This document shows, piece by piece, positions 34,811 to 46,341 of a stretch of 64,000 nucleotides of DNA. This DNA is from Adiantum capillus-veneris (lineage: Eukaryota; Streptophyta; Polypodiopsida; Polypodiales; Pteridaceae), in NCBI GenBank assembly GCA_014529385.2, contig CM043950.1, forward strand, positions 153,314,445 through 153,378,444, written 5' to 3'. Positions within the stretch are counted from its first letter, which is position 1; each line of letters begins with the position of its first letter. Made by a program: the position numbers and the translations under genes. Below the pieces are notes generated by a model that saw only the letters and a list, made by a program, of their open reading frames with translations, searched no databases and had not been told where the DNA came from.

Positions 34811-35156
34811 GCAAATGTACAAATTTCTTTTAAATGACTCATGTTTTTGTCTTATAAGACTAGTCCTCTTTTTAATTGTGCACAAATTTAACTAGTATGC
34901 ATGCTTAGAATAATGTTTGTGATGACGACGTCTCTCAAACACCAAGTAGAATTTATCACTCTACTTTGGGAGAATGAAATAGACTAAAGAGCAGACATGC
35001 TTGTGGCAGCTATATCTCCCAAGCACCAAATGGATTAATCATCCATCTTGGAAAGATGTCGTAGGGTAAAAACGGATCCTCTACCCGCTAAGTAAAATTG
35101 ACTAATGACTAAGGATTTATCTCTTCTACCTCATAGTCGAGGAGGACTATGATTTC
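34811..35156 (+). other. chromovirus A 3' untranslated internal sequence
   Basis: No ORF; short imperfect duplications (CAAACACCAAGT / CAAGCACCAAAT blocks). Precedes the polypurine tract. Confidence 0.7.
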
Positions 35157-35169
35157 AAGAGAGAGGTAA
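35157..35169 (+). promoter_or_regulatory. polypurine tract of chromovirus A
   Basis: AAGAGAGAGGTAA immediately before the 3' LTR start; the same tract is found at copies B and C. Confidence 0.85.
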
Positions 35170-36751
35170 TGTCATAAAATCTAATATCTAATATATCTAA
35201 CCAACCCAAATGATTTTCTCATATTAATTTGATCACTTAATGTGGGAGAATAAATGGGAACAAGTGTTAAGATATAGACATGTGCTTATAGATCTATCTC
35301 AACACGGGGCCAATAGTAAAGGGGCCCAAATGAGAGATGGTCTATCAAAGAGCAAGGCTAACAAATGGAGCATAAGACATTAGGTTTAGCTTCATTGAAG
35401 ACCTCCAATAATGTGTGTAAAAGGCCTTTGACCTTAGGTAAGCTAGGGCTGATCTTGAGGCGCGGGAACCCGACCCAGCTCGAGGTGCTTGTCATGCTTG
35501 ATGACTAAGGTGCTTGAGATGATTGAGGTGATTGAGATTCTTGAGGTGCTTGACATGCTTGAGGTGCTTGAGATGCTTGAGGTGCTTGACATGCTTGAGA
35601 TGCTAGGGTTGCACTTGAGGTGAGAACCTAGCCCAAGCTTAAACTGCTTATGAGCCAAGCTTGTGGTGGGAACTGGACCTATGCATGAGGGCTTGAGGTG
35701 TCAAAAAGTCAAAGATTCAATCCCTACAAGGAGGGGGCAAGCCCAACATGAGGGGGGATGAGAGAGAACACCCACACACTCACACAAGGCATGCATGGTA
35801 CAAAGAAAGCAAAAGGGACACTTGTCAAGTTCCTCCTCATGTTGCCCTCATGGTGTGCCTGAAGCCTATTGGTTGGCCACCCAAGGGGTCCAATAATAAT
35901 TTAGGAGATTTAATTAAATGATTTAGCATTTATCTAGCCCTCTCTCTCAAAGGCGAAAGGGGGGCACTTGTCTCAAGGCTACCCTTGCTGCTTGTAATGC
36001 CTCCTGCTTGTGATTGGCTAGGCCTGGAGGGGTCCAATGAGCTTCAAGCATGAGCTACAAGTGGGGGTTCACCCAAGCAAGCTAGGGGGTTGCTTAGGGG
36101 GTATACTCACCCACACACAGTCACAAACATTGTCATTGTGTGCTATGCAAAGTGCAAGAGCTCCCTCTCCTTCTCCAAGCAAGTAGAGGTTGAGAGCCTA
36201 CACCAACACTCTTGGATATGGAGTGTAAATCCAAACAAGAGCCATGCTTCAATGCTTAATCTTTCTGTCTCCTTCTTCTTCATTACTATGCTATTATGTA
36301 TGCTAGCAACAAGAGTTATGATAAGTGAGGAACTAATTCTTTCTCCTATGAAATGTGTCTTCTTCATCTTCCCTACCCTCATTCCGTGCTAGCTCTCTCC
36401 ACCTTCGAAGGTGTTTGAGGTCTTGGGACTGAGGCTTGGGATAGTTAAATCTTTCTTCAAGTTTATGTTATGTTTGTGATGCATGAAGCTTTCCATCTTC
36501 ATTGCATCACCTAGGTCACAAGGAACAGAAAGATTGTATTGTAACAAGTCTCTCTTAATGGGAGAAATCATGATACAAATGCCTATTAGAGGGGGGACCG
36601 GCTCCACATAAATCCGGTCCTCAACTGTTGTCATGTTCTCTAAATTCTCTCTCTTGCAAAAGTATTGTTCATGCCAAGTTAGCTAATTGTTATGATTATG
36701 TTGCTATCTTCAACTATGTTCACCCGCTCTGCTCACAAAGTCATTTCTCAA
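35170..36751 (+). repeat. chromovirus A 3' LTR, part interrupted by copia
   Basis: Continues at 41936-41990 after the copia element. Together it is slightly longer than the 5' LTR, mainly from expansion of the TTGAGGTGC-type minisatellite at 35480-35610. Confidence 0.93.
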
Positions 36752-36978
36752 TGTTACCATATACATGTGGTAGTGATGTGTGTGAACACACTAGGACCGC
36801 CGGGGCATTTTTTCCCTCTTCAGGAGGTTTTTTCCCCTGTGCATTGTATATACGCCCATCACTCTAGGGCTATCTATCTTTCCATTGCACACTAAGTAAC
36901 ACACTCTCTATTGTGTGCCTTGAGCTTCCTTCGTCTTCTCCAAGCTGTGTGTGTTTCTCTGCAACCCTAATTCCAACA
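36752..36978 (+). repeat. copia 5' LTR (227 bp)
   Basis: TGTTACCATATAC to CTAATTCCAACA; matches 41704-41930 with five substitutions. Confidence 0.96.
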
Positions 36979-36980
36979 AT

Positions 36981-36992
36981 TGGTATCAGAGC
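36981..36992 (+). promoter_or_regulatory. copia primer-binding site, Met tRNA type
   Basis: TGGTATCAGAGC two bases after the 5' LTR. Confidence 0.93.
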
Positions 36993-37340
36993 AGGTCAAG
37001 TCCTCTCGGGCTTAGTCGCCAGCTGCTCCAGCACACACCTGCTCACTTTCTTCGATTTCAGTGAGCTTTGGCGAGCGTTCACATGTCGACAAATATTTTG
37101 GGTGAGCTTGAAGAGCTTGGTCTACTCAGAATTTTGATTTGGACTCATTTCGGCCTCCGTTTCCACTACAGGCAGTATTGCACAGGCTATTTCGTCATTT
37201 TGTGCAAAATTTTTGTTTGTGCCGTTTTCTGCATAACAGGTGCCTTACATTCTTCTACGGTTTGTGCTATATAGCACAGGTTTTTCCCGCTCCGTTTCTC
37301 CTATTTTCGGGCAGTTTTCACATCAGGTGCAGCATTTACC

Positions 37341-40300
37341 ATGGCTGACAACAACAACACATATGTGTTCAAGATGTTTGCTGCTGAGGATAGGTTGGAT
37401 GGGGACAACTACCCTATGTGGGCTTATATGATGCAACATGTTCTTGTATCAAAGGGTGTCTGGAACATTGTGCAAGGCATTGATGTACGTCCTAGTTCTG
37501 AGGATGTGGGCGATGTTGAGGATGTTGCAGGTCTTGCTGCAGGGATTGCAGCTGTTAGAGTTGTTTTGCCTACGGTAGAAAAAGCTCGTTGGGATGTTAA
37601 GGATGCGCAGTCTCATGCATTGATTGCATTGTCTGTGAAGCGCACCATTGTTCCTCACATCCGTTCTGCAAAATCTACAAAACAGGCTTGGGATATTCTA
37701 GCAGGTCTTTATGCAAGCCGCAATGAGGCTAAAATTGCTTTGCTGCGTAAAGAGCTGGAGTCGAAGATTATGCATGAGGAAGAAGATATGGACACCTTCC
37801 TTGCTAGTGTCAAGGATATCAATGAGCAGCTTATTTCTGCAGGTGAAGTCATTTCAGACAGTTCCCTTGTGCAGACGGTTCTTGATGCCTTGCCAGATTC
37901 CTACCAGACATTTGCTAGTACTTGGAGACTGATGACCCAAGGAAATCCTGAAGTTGTCAAGTTTGATGCATTATGCACATTGTTGTTGCAAGAGTCACTT
38001 TCCAGAAAAAACAGGACTAGGCAGCGTGCAGTTGAACAAGCTTTTATTGCTTCTCAAAGAAAGGGTGGTAACAGCAATGCAGCCACTTCTTATGGTTCTG
38101 CTGCGAGTGGCAAAAATTATGTTCCTAATGCTTCTGCTAGCAGTACTTCGTCTGGCAATTCTGGCGATAAGGGAAAAAAGAAGATGCGTTGTCATTATTA
38201 TAAAGCCAATGATCACTTGATCAAGTCGTGTCCTAAGTCGAAGGCCAAAGAGGCTAAGAAGAAAGAGGGTGGTTCCACTGCAAATGCTGGTTCCACTACA
38301 AATGCAGCCATTGTTGAGTCTTCTGTGAAAGGATACTGTGTTGCTGATGTTGATGCAAAATGGGCTTTTAGCGCAGAGTGCACTTACAATCCTGTTTTCC
38401 ATGATCCATGCTTGTCAGTTGCTGCAGATTCACATGTGTGGTATTTCGACAGTGGTGAGTGAAAGCACATTACCTCACATCGTGAATTGTTTACCTCTCT
38501 CGAGTCTGCCCCTCATGGGAATTCTGTCACTTGTGCCAACAACGCCTCTTATCCAGTTCGGGGAGTTGGAAAGATTGTGCTTACTGCTGCTAATGGCAGT
38601 TCTTTCACACTTGTTGATGCACTTTATGTACCTGGGCTCAAGAAGAATCTCTTGTCTGTATCCGCACTTGCTAGACTTGGACTTGTAGTCAAATTTGTGG
38701 ATGACAGATGTACAGTTCATGATCTCAGTTTTGGTGATGAAATTGTTGCATCAGGGCTTCTATGCCGTGGGCTGTATAAGCTCACTTTGTATGACAAGTG
38801 TGGACAAAATTTTGCAAATGCTGTTGCAGATTCAAGGGCTATTTCAGATGCAAAACTTTGGCATGCACGTTTTGGTCATCTGAATTTTGCCAGTTTGCGG
38901 CGTTTGTAGAAATCTGATATGGTTGCTTCTTTGCCGCCTCTTGAAGCACCTGTCAAACATGTTTGTGAAGGCTGTATTTTGGGTAAGATGCAGCGTTCTA
39001 AGTTTCCAAAGGATGGTTCAGTTCGGGCCACGTGCAGGTTGCAGCTTGTGCATAGTGATGTTTGTGGGCCCATGCAAACTCCGTCCTTCGGCAATTACCT
39101 GTACTTCATGACTTTCATTGATGATTACTCCAGGCATGCATGGGTATTTCCTCTTAAAGCGAAGTCCGAAGTCTTTATGTGCTTCAAACAATTTCTGGCC
39201 ATGGCTGAAAATGTCTCAAAATGTACTATGGGCACCCTCCGTTCAGATCGAGGGGGGGAGTATATGTCTCATGAATTTAATGCATTTCTGGCTAGTCGTG
39301 GGATAAAATACCAATGTACAGTGCCTTATACACCTCAGCAAAATGGTGTTGCTGAGAGGAAAAATAGGTCACTGACGGAAATGGCACGATGTATGGTCAA
39401 AAGTCAAGCTTTACCACATTCTTTTTGGCTTGAGGCCATCATGTGTGCCACTTATGTACTTAACAGGTGTCCTACAAAATCTTTGCAGTCTATTACTCGA
39501 TATGAAGCATGGCATGATAGAAAACCTTCTATTGAGCACATGCGTGTTTTTGGCTGTTTGGCATATGCTTTGGTGCCACAAGTGCAGCGCAAAAAATTGG
39601 ATGATAAGGCTGTCAAATGTATTTTTGTTGGTTATAGTGCTGAAAGCAAAGGTTACAGGTTGTATCATCCGCAAACAAAACGTATTCTGGTTTCTCAGGA
39701 TGTAGTGTTTGTGGAAGATTCTGTTCAGCCCTTGCTGTCATGTACTAGAGACAGTAATGTAAGCTCATAGGACATTTATGACACTTTGTTGCCTCTTTTT
39801 AGTGGTGGAAATACGAATGTAAGTTCCAATGAGGCAAATGTACAGTCTATGGGGGTTTTTGAAAATGTTTTAGATCAGCCTATTACTGATGCAGATGTAC
39901 ATGATGTACTTGATGAGGAAAGGGCTGAAAATAAGCATGCTAGAGGTATGCCAAAATGGCTGGTGCACACTTTGCGTGACAGTAAATTGGATGCACCTTT
40001 GTCTAGTCGTACTCGTTCAGGCTCTCGCCATGCATCTTATGCATCAGATTGTTATGCTTTGGCTATGTCTAGTTTACATGATGTTGAGGAGCCTCTGTCT
40101 TTTGATGAAGCACAGAATTCAGAAAATTGGATGGCTGTCATGCAATCAGAATATGATGCACTTATAGAAAATGACACATGGACTTTATGTGATTTTCCTC
40201 CTGGCAAAAAGGCCATTGGTACGAAGTGGGTTTACAAGTTGAAACGCAAACCGAATGGTGAGATCGATCGCCATAAGGCTCGACTTGTTGCAAAGGGTTA

Positions 40301-41628
40301 TGCACAGCAAAAAGGCATAGATTATGAAGAGACTTTTTCTCCCACTTGTCGTATGATTACTGTACGTTTTCTATGTGCATTGGCAGCTCATTTTGGTTGG
40401 GATGTACATCAATCAGACATTGTTACTGCTTTCTTGAATGGTGACATATTTGAGGAAGTTTATGTAACGCAGCCTCGCGGTTTTGTCATAAAAGGACAAG
40501 AGGACAAAGTGTGCAAATGTAACAAGGCTTTGTATGGGTTGAATCAATCTCCTCGTGCTTGGTATGAGAAAGCTGACAATCATTTGGTCAAACAAGGCTT
40601 TCATAACAGACCAACAGAAAGCACATTGTATGTAAAGCGTGAGGGTGATGTACTTCTCATTGTGGTTCTTTATGTCGATGATTTGCTGATCACTGGACCA
40701 AATGAGAGACATATTGCTAAATTTAAGGATGATTTGAATGCTACTTTCAAGATGAAAGATTTGGGGCTGTTGCATCATTACTTGGGTATACAGTTTAAGC
40801 AATGTGATGGTGGTATTGCCTTGTTTCAGAAAAGTTACATAGAGACATTGCTATGTAAGTTTGGACTTGAGGATTGCAAACCTATTGCCACTCCCATGGA
40901 AACAAGTTTGAAGTTGAGTCTACATGATGCTGGCGATCCTGCTGATGTCACTCTTTACCAAACTGCTATTGGCTGCCTCATTTATGTATGCAACACGAGG
41001 CCGGATATTCAGTTTGCTGTCTCACAGGTCAGCAGATTTATGCATAGCCCAGGGTCTAAGCATTGGCAGGATGTCAAGAGGATTTTCCGCTACCTTAGTG
41101 GCACTTTACATCTTGGCTTGTTTTATCCCAAGGGGGGATCATTGCCGCCAGACTTAAATGCTTTTTCGGACTCAGATTGGGTTGGTTGTTTTGACACCGA
41201 GTGTCCACATCAGGTTTTTGTTTCATGCTTGGAAGTTCATGTATATCATGGTTGAGCAAGAAGCAACCTACTGTGGCCACTTCGAGTTGTGAGGCTGAGT
41301 ACAGGGCAGTTTTCATAGCTACGGTTGAGTGTGTATGGCTCAGACGCCTTATGGCTGATTTGGGTGTTGGACAGGACACTGCCAACACTATCTACACTGA
41401 CAGTCAAAGCGCATTGGCAGTTGCGAGGAACCCAATTTTTCATGCTCGCACAAAGCACATTGAGGTGCATTACCACTATGTCAGGGAGAGGCTCTCAGCA
41501 GGAGAGATCACAGCTTGGCTTATGTGCCAACACAAGACAACCTTGTAGATCTTTTCACAAAGGCATTGTCTCGTGAGAAGCTTGAAGCTTTCCGCAAAGC
41601 TTTGGGCTTACTCCCCTTTGTGGACTGA
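37341..41628 (+). pseudogene. copia gag-pol polyprotein, broken
   Basis: ATG at 37341. Gag: LDGDNYPMWAYMMQHVL, AWDILAGLYASRNEA, DALPDSYQTFASTW; its zinc knuckle CHYYKANDHLIKSC has Tyr for the second Cys. Stops in frame: TGA 38460-38462 inside the protease motif (DSG), TAG 38907-38909 in the integrase zinc domain, TAG 39768-39770 in the linker. Integrase core: HSDVCGPM, FIDDYSRHAW, LRSDRGGEY, GVAERKNRS. RT: KARLVAKGYAQQKGIDYEE, LYGLNQSPRAWY, catalytic YVDDLL. Frameshifts near 41205 and 41515 break RNase H (SCEAEYRA, TDSQSALAVA). The last frame ends at TGA 41626-41628. Inactive. Confidence 0.94.
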
Positions 41629-41703
41629 TCCTGTCCTCAGGGCATGGCACTTCCCTTTACTCATGTGCCAGCTCTCGTTCACCGCATCACTCCAGGGGGG
41701 ATT

Positions 41704-41930
41704 TGTTACCATATACATGTGGTAGTGATGTGTGTGAACACACTAGGACCGCCGGGGCATTTTTTCCCTCTTTAGGAGGTTTTTTCCCCCGTGCATTGTA
41801 TATAAGCCCATCAATCTAGGGATATCTATCTTTCCATTGCACACTAAGTAACACACTCTCTATTGTGTGCCTTGAGCTTCCTTCGTCTTCTCCAAGCTGT
41901 GTGTGTTTCTCTGCAACCCTAATTCCAACA
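41704..41930 (+). repeat. copia 3' LTR (227 bp)
   Basis: Pair of 36752-36978; preceded by CAGGGGGGATT. Confidence 0.96.
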
Positions 41931-41935
41931 CTCAA

Positions 41936-41990
41936 AAGTACTCTCATTAATTTCCGCTACTCTCAAATTAAATAGGCCAATTCCATTACA
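41936..41990 (+). repeat. chromovirus A 3' LTR, distal end
   Basis: Completes the 3' LTR after the copia insertion; ends CCAATTCCATTACA, then TCAAT. Confidence 0.93.
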
Positions 41991-41995
41991 TCAAT

Positions 41996-42844
41996 ACTCC
42001 CCATCAGCGCTCGGACACCCCTCTAATTCTCTGGCATGTTGCAACCCTCGGCTCCTGCAGACCTGCTCATGCGTCAATTGATCCTTGATTGCAACAGGTT
42101 GCCATGTTCTTCCCTAGTAGCACCTCTTTTCTTAAGCACTTGGTGGCCTTCACAGATAGCACGCGACCCCTCCTAACTTCATGCAATGCAGCAGCGCTCC
42201 TTTCTCTTGCCCTTTGCACCTGCTCACGATCCAATTGGCCTCCTTGCCTTCAAGTAACGGGATGTCATCCCTTGTGCATCACCACATGCATGCACTCTCC
42301 ACCTGTGTAACCTTTCTTCATGCAGGCGACCAGATGGCGCCACCTTCCCATAGGTCCGCTCGTTCTCTGCACAGGCGATCAAAATGAGAAAAAGAATACC
42401 TTAAAAAAAAAAAAAAAACTCGACGACTTGCCAAGCATTCCCACACAAAGGTCAAAGTATTCTCATCAGGTCACATTTCACTCCTCAAAGCACCATAAAA
42501 AAACTCCACACCTAATTGATGAGAGCACCGCGGAAAAAAAATGACGATCGTCACGATCGTGAGACATTGATTTGTTGAGAGAGCCATAGCTCCACTGATC
42601 ACCATCCAACAGTAGGCCAAACTCGAACTTCATGCTGGTATAGATGGCTATCGAGAACTAAAAATCTCGACCAGTAGAGCTCCAAAAAACACGCTTTGAC
42701 CTGTCGAGGGCCGTATTTGGCATGCATATCACTGTGGTGCTTGCTTAAAACTGCATCTAGTACCTGTCCAAGTATCATCATCCTGTCTGCTGCCATGCAT
42801 CTGCTGCTGACTCTTTCTCGGGTCGATACGGCTTGGGTGCACCA
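41996..42844 (-). repeat. gag-only element LTR A, right piece
   Basis: Resumes exactly where 28055 stopped (ACTCCCCATCAGCGCTCGG) and matches 45490-46341. Ends GGGTGCACCA. Confidence 0.9.
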
Positions 42845-43240
42845 TGATTGCCCACCCCCTCGTTGAGCATTGATGCTCAACCATAGCATTATTTAGGTAA
42901 AATAGAACTGCAATATAGATATTTACATAGGCTAGATAAAAGTAGACAGAGAGAAAGGTTCATCTGTTGTAGAACCTTCCACGGTCAAATGGAAAACCGT
43001 GAGCTTTTCCAAGCATGATTGCAACTCCTCCTAGATCAAATTGGCGATACTGAGCATCGCCATCCGTCTATACTACATGCATATTCCACCCTTCTTTTTC
43101 ACCTGCAAGCCCAAAAATCAACCTCTCGTACAGCTTCGCATAGCACCAATCTTCAACAACCTGTATCCATACGCCGACTTCATACACAGAATAAGCGTGT
43201 AAACCAATCTATGAAGCATTTTCACCATACATCATTATCC

Positions 43241-44545
43241 TCACTTGCTAGAGAGCCCTCCATAGCATAATCTTCTCCTAAAAAAACTTTGCAGTTGGTA
43301 CATAGTTGCCTGTAAAGCAACCTTCAGCAACATGCCCATCAACAGCATGGCACAAACCTTTGGCAGCCTCTCTTCCAATGGTGCTTCTTCTTGGAAAACC
43401 AAGCCTATCTTCTTCTCAAGCATACCCTCTATTGTAGGTCCTTTAAATAACATACACCTCATACTTGACTCACCATACAAGTCTTCGTCTGCCATAGCCT
43501 TGGATGCTACATCTTCAACTACTTCGGGTGAGAGCAAGTCGGATTGCTCAATCATCATCTCTTGAATGTCAACCTGCTCTTCTAGGACCGCTTCTACAAC
43601 CATATCATCTGCTTAGCAAAAGAGAAATCCATGATCTATTACCTCGTCTTCTGGTATGTTGACATTGCCCACATCTTGTGGAATGCACTGCCATTCTTCA
43701 ACACAATCGGTAGGGCAAGGTGGCCCAACTCCCTGGCTAGCTTCTTCGTGCACAGCTTCGACCATCGCTTTGCCAACATCTTCAAACTTGGCATGTGAGC
43801 TCTGATCCATAGCTTCATTTGATTCTTCATGCATACACTCTTCGACCAAGACCTCATCCTTGCTAACCAGGGTAATGGACTCTTGTACGGCACCATACCA
43901 AATTGGAGGTACAAATTGAAACGAATGACCAGATTAGCTTACCAATGGCAAAGAAGATACCTCTTTGACGCTTGAACTTTCTTTTCGCACATGATGAAGC
44001 TCCATTGTCGAGCTATACCCATAAATTGCAGGCTTAAATAAGCCCATCTCTAGCTTCCTCTTTGCTTTCCTGTTCTTTACCATCACCAAGAAAACCATTT
44101 GCACATAGTCCTCTGCACCACCACACTCGACCTTCTCCTTGATTCGCGGATGTAAGCAGGCTAGAAATTTCTCTCACTTGAAATGATCTCCATTTCGCAC
44201 ACATGTAAGAGTAGCTAGTCTCTCCCAAATAGACTCAAATTTATCCAAAAACAAATCAAAATCTTCACTTACATCCTACTTCAACTTGCTCAATTCTTCA
44301 CCCAAGTCCGATGGAGAAACCCGCTTCTAAAAAGCTTCAACAAACCGCTTGTGAATCTTGCTCAGCGATGATTGCCGATCTGCAACCTTCAATCCTTCAA
44401 ACCAGGCTTTGGCTTGTCCTTGTAGAACCAATGGTAGTGCCTTCAATTTGGCTTCATCTCGACAAATTATCATCTGCAATAGGTATAGCTCCAGATCCAA
44501 AAACCAGTCTGCGGCCTCTTCTTCTCCAGCGATATCAGGCATCAT
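43241..44545 (-). pseudogene. gag-type ORF of the gag-only element, one frame with several stops
   Basis: The frame from 44545 to 43241 shows no frameshift but at least five stops (near 44327, 44272, 44180, 43938 and 43613). The N-terminus is a Retrotrans_gag domain (EEEAADWFLDLELYLLQM, LPLVLQGQAKAWFEGL, HKRFVEAF, then DFDLFLDKFESIWERL and FLACLHPRIKEKVE). The C-terminal 200 codons are acidic and Met/Glu-rich with no zinc knuckle seen. No pol domains follow before the LTR, so this is the only protein of the element. Preservation of one frame over 1.3 kb suggests loss of function by point mutation only. Confidence 0.72.
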
Positions 44546-44581
44546 CTTCAGGCTTTAAATCTTCACCGAGGAGCAACCAAT

Positions 44582-44602
44582 AGATCCTCCGTGGGGGCAC
44601 CA
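44582..44602 (-). promoter_or_regulatory. primer-binding site of the gag-only element
   Basis: Minus strand TGGTGCCCCCACGGAGGA just inside the LTR. It differs by one base from the Tat-like element's site, indicating the same primer tRNA. Confidence 0.65.
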
Positions 44603-44603
44603 C

Positions 44604-46341
44604 TGATGGAAAGGGGGAACATACCCAGCACACAAAATAACTCCCTCTCTATAGCCTAGTGAATAACCGACACCCCTAAACACACAGAAATTCACACACA
44701 CGTACACTTTCTGCCATCCTCCAATGCACCGGCTCGCCTTCAAGCACCGGCTATATACACCAACCACGAACACTTTAGCCCTTAATTGATCCGACAACAC
44801 ACCATCAACTCTGATTGTACCCGATAATACACGCAATTCCTAAATCGGCAATCTCACATACCATCGACTCACGCTATCACTCTCTCCCTCTCTCTCTTTA
44901 CCTACACACACATGTGTGGTGGTCCGGAGCCAACGCTACCACAGACTAGCACAAGACAAGACGAAGGAACAAAATGATCCGACTCGAGCAGTCACCATAA
45001 ACCATAGAAAAACTATGCATCAAAACACATATGCAAGTACAAGGATGGCATCAATCGGCACGACAATCCCTGCTTTTCGCCTGCAGCCATTGACAGCTCT
45101 CCTTTAACCTCGCTTTTTGATCATCGGCCACCCCTCGTTGGCGGCTCTCTTGCTCTGCACCCCTTTGCTCAACCTCCGTCCTTTGCAATCTCGAGCCGCC
45201 CCTAGTTGGCGCCCTTTAACCCCTGAAATCCCCCTCTGTTCTCTGAAGGCGGCCCCCTCTCTCTCTCTCTGGACACTAGCCCTGGCCAACTCCAATCCAG
45301 CCCTTGGCCACATCCAAGAACTCTCGGCCCCGGCTTCTCTATAGGTCTCAACGAGCTCTTCCCCACTCGCGGCTCTCTCTCTCAGCTTTTCGTCTCCCGC
45401 ACTTGCCAACCTGCAGGCATCCCTCTTCTGTTAGCGCCAATCCTTTACACTCCTCTCCCTTCTCTGCAATTGACGACCCTCCACCTCTTTTTCAATACTC
45501 CCCATCAGCGCTCGGCCACCCCTAATTCTATGGCCTCTTGTAGCCCTCGGCTCCTGCAGACCTGCCAGTGCATCAATTGATCCTTGCCTGCAACAGGTTT
45601 CCCTGTTCTTCCCTAGTACGTAGCGTCTCTTTTCTTGAGCAATTGGCAGCCTCCTGCATAGACAACACCCGACCCCTCCTCACTTCATGCAATGCAGCAG
45701 CGCTGCTTTCTCTTGCCCTTTAATGCACCTGCTCACGACCCACTTGGCCTCCCCCCCTCCAAGTAACGGGCTGCCGCCCCTTATGTAGCACCACATGCAT
45801 GTACTCTCCACCCGTGTAACCCTTCTTCATGCAGGCGACCAGATGGCGCCACCTTCCCACAGCTCTGCTCGTTTTCTATAGATGGCGACGAGAATGAGAA
45901 AAAGAATACCTTTTTTTTTTTTTAATAAACCCTACGACTTGGCAAGCATTCCCATGAAAAGGCCAAAGTATTCTGATCAGGTCGCATTTCACTCCCCAAA
46001 GCACCATAAAAAACCTCCACACCCAATTGATGAGAGCACCACCGAAAAAAAATGACGATCGTCACGATAGCGAGACATTGCTTTGTTGAGAGATCCATAG
46101 CTCCACTGATCACCATCGAGCAAGAGGCCGGACTCCAACTTCATGCTGGTATAGATGGCTATCGAGAACTAAAAATCTCGACCAGTAGAGCTCCAGAAAA
46201 CACGCTTTGACGTGGCAAGGGCCGTGTTTGGCATGCATACCACTACGGTGCTTGCTTAAAACTGCATCTAACACCTGTCCAAGTACCTGTCATGCATCTA
46301 CTGCTGACACTTTCTCGGGACGGCACGGCTAAGGTGCACCA
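44604..46341 (-). repeat. gag-only element LTR B (1738 bp)
   Basis: Starts TGATGGAAAGGGGG and ends AAGGTGCACCA in plus orientation; pairs with 27230-28055 plus 41996-42844. Holds about 330 bp (45085-45410) not in LTR A and lacks the MITE-like insertion. Confidence 0.9.

Larger units (their letters stand above)
36752..41930 (+). mobile_element. Ty1/copia element, innermost of the nest
   Basis: LTRs 36752-36978 and 41704-41930 (both 227 bp, five mismatches by eye, about 2 percent). CTCAA target duplications at 36747-36751 and 41931-41935. Met-type primer site at 36981 and a purine tract CAGGGGGGATT before the 3' LTR. One gag-pol frame (37341-41628) with three stops and two frameshifts. Being innermost, it is the youngest of the three nested elements. 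Confidence 0.95.
28056..41990 (+). mobile_element. Ty3/gypsy chromovirus copy A (nested in LTR A)
   Basis: Starts TGTCATAAAATC, ends CCATTACA, flanked by perfect TCAAT duplications (28051-28055, 41991-41995). 5' LTR 28056-29626, Met-tRNA primer site, gag 30041-31190, pol 31148-34810 with C-terminal chromodomain, purine tract 35157-35169. The 3' LTR is 35170-36751 plus 41936-41990, split by a copia element. It is structurally complete but has stops and one gag frameshift. Confidence 0.93.
27230..46341 (-). mobile_element. gag-only (TR-GAG-like) LTR element, outermost of the nest
   Basis: LTRs are 27230-42844 (with 13.9 kb of younger insertions inside) and 44604-46341. Element-orientation termini are TGGTGCACC and TTCCATCA / TTCCAGCA. 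The internal region is only 1.76 kb (42845-44603). It has a primer site, one gag-type frame and a purine-rich tract (GAGGGGGTGGGC near 42854-42866), and no protease, RT or integrase. This matches the published TR-GAG idea of non-autonomous elements keeping only gag. The flanks (CGATG left, GCGCT right) do not form a target duplication, so rearrangement or recombination at one end is likely. Confidence 0.75.

Noticed and set aside
41246-41476. Minus-strand ORFs opposite copia and chromovirus pol
   Set aside because: Shadows of the real coding strand; no independent motif.
44327-44545. Possible independent small host gene
   Set aside because: It is the start of the gag frame just inside an LTR and primer site, and the frame continues for 1.3 kb.
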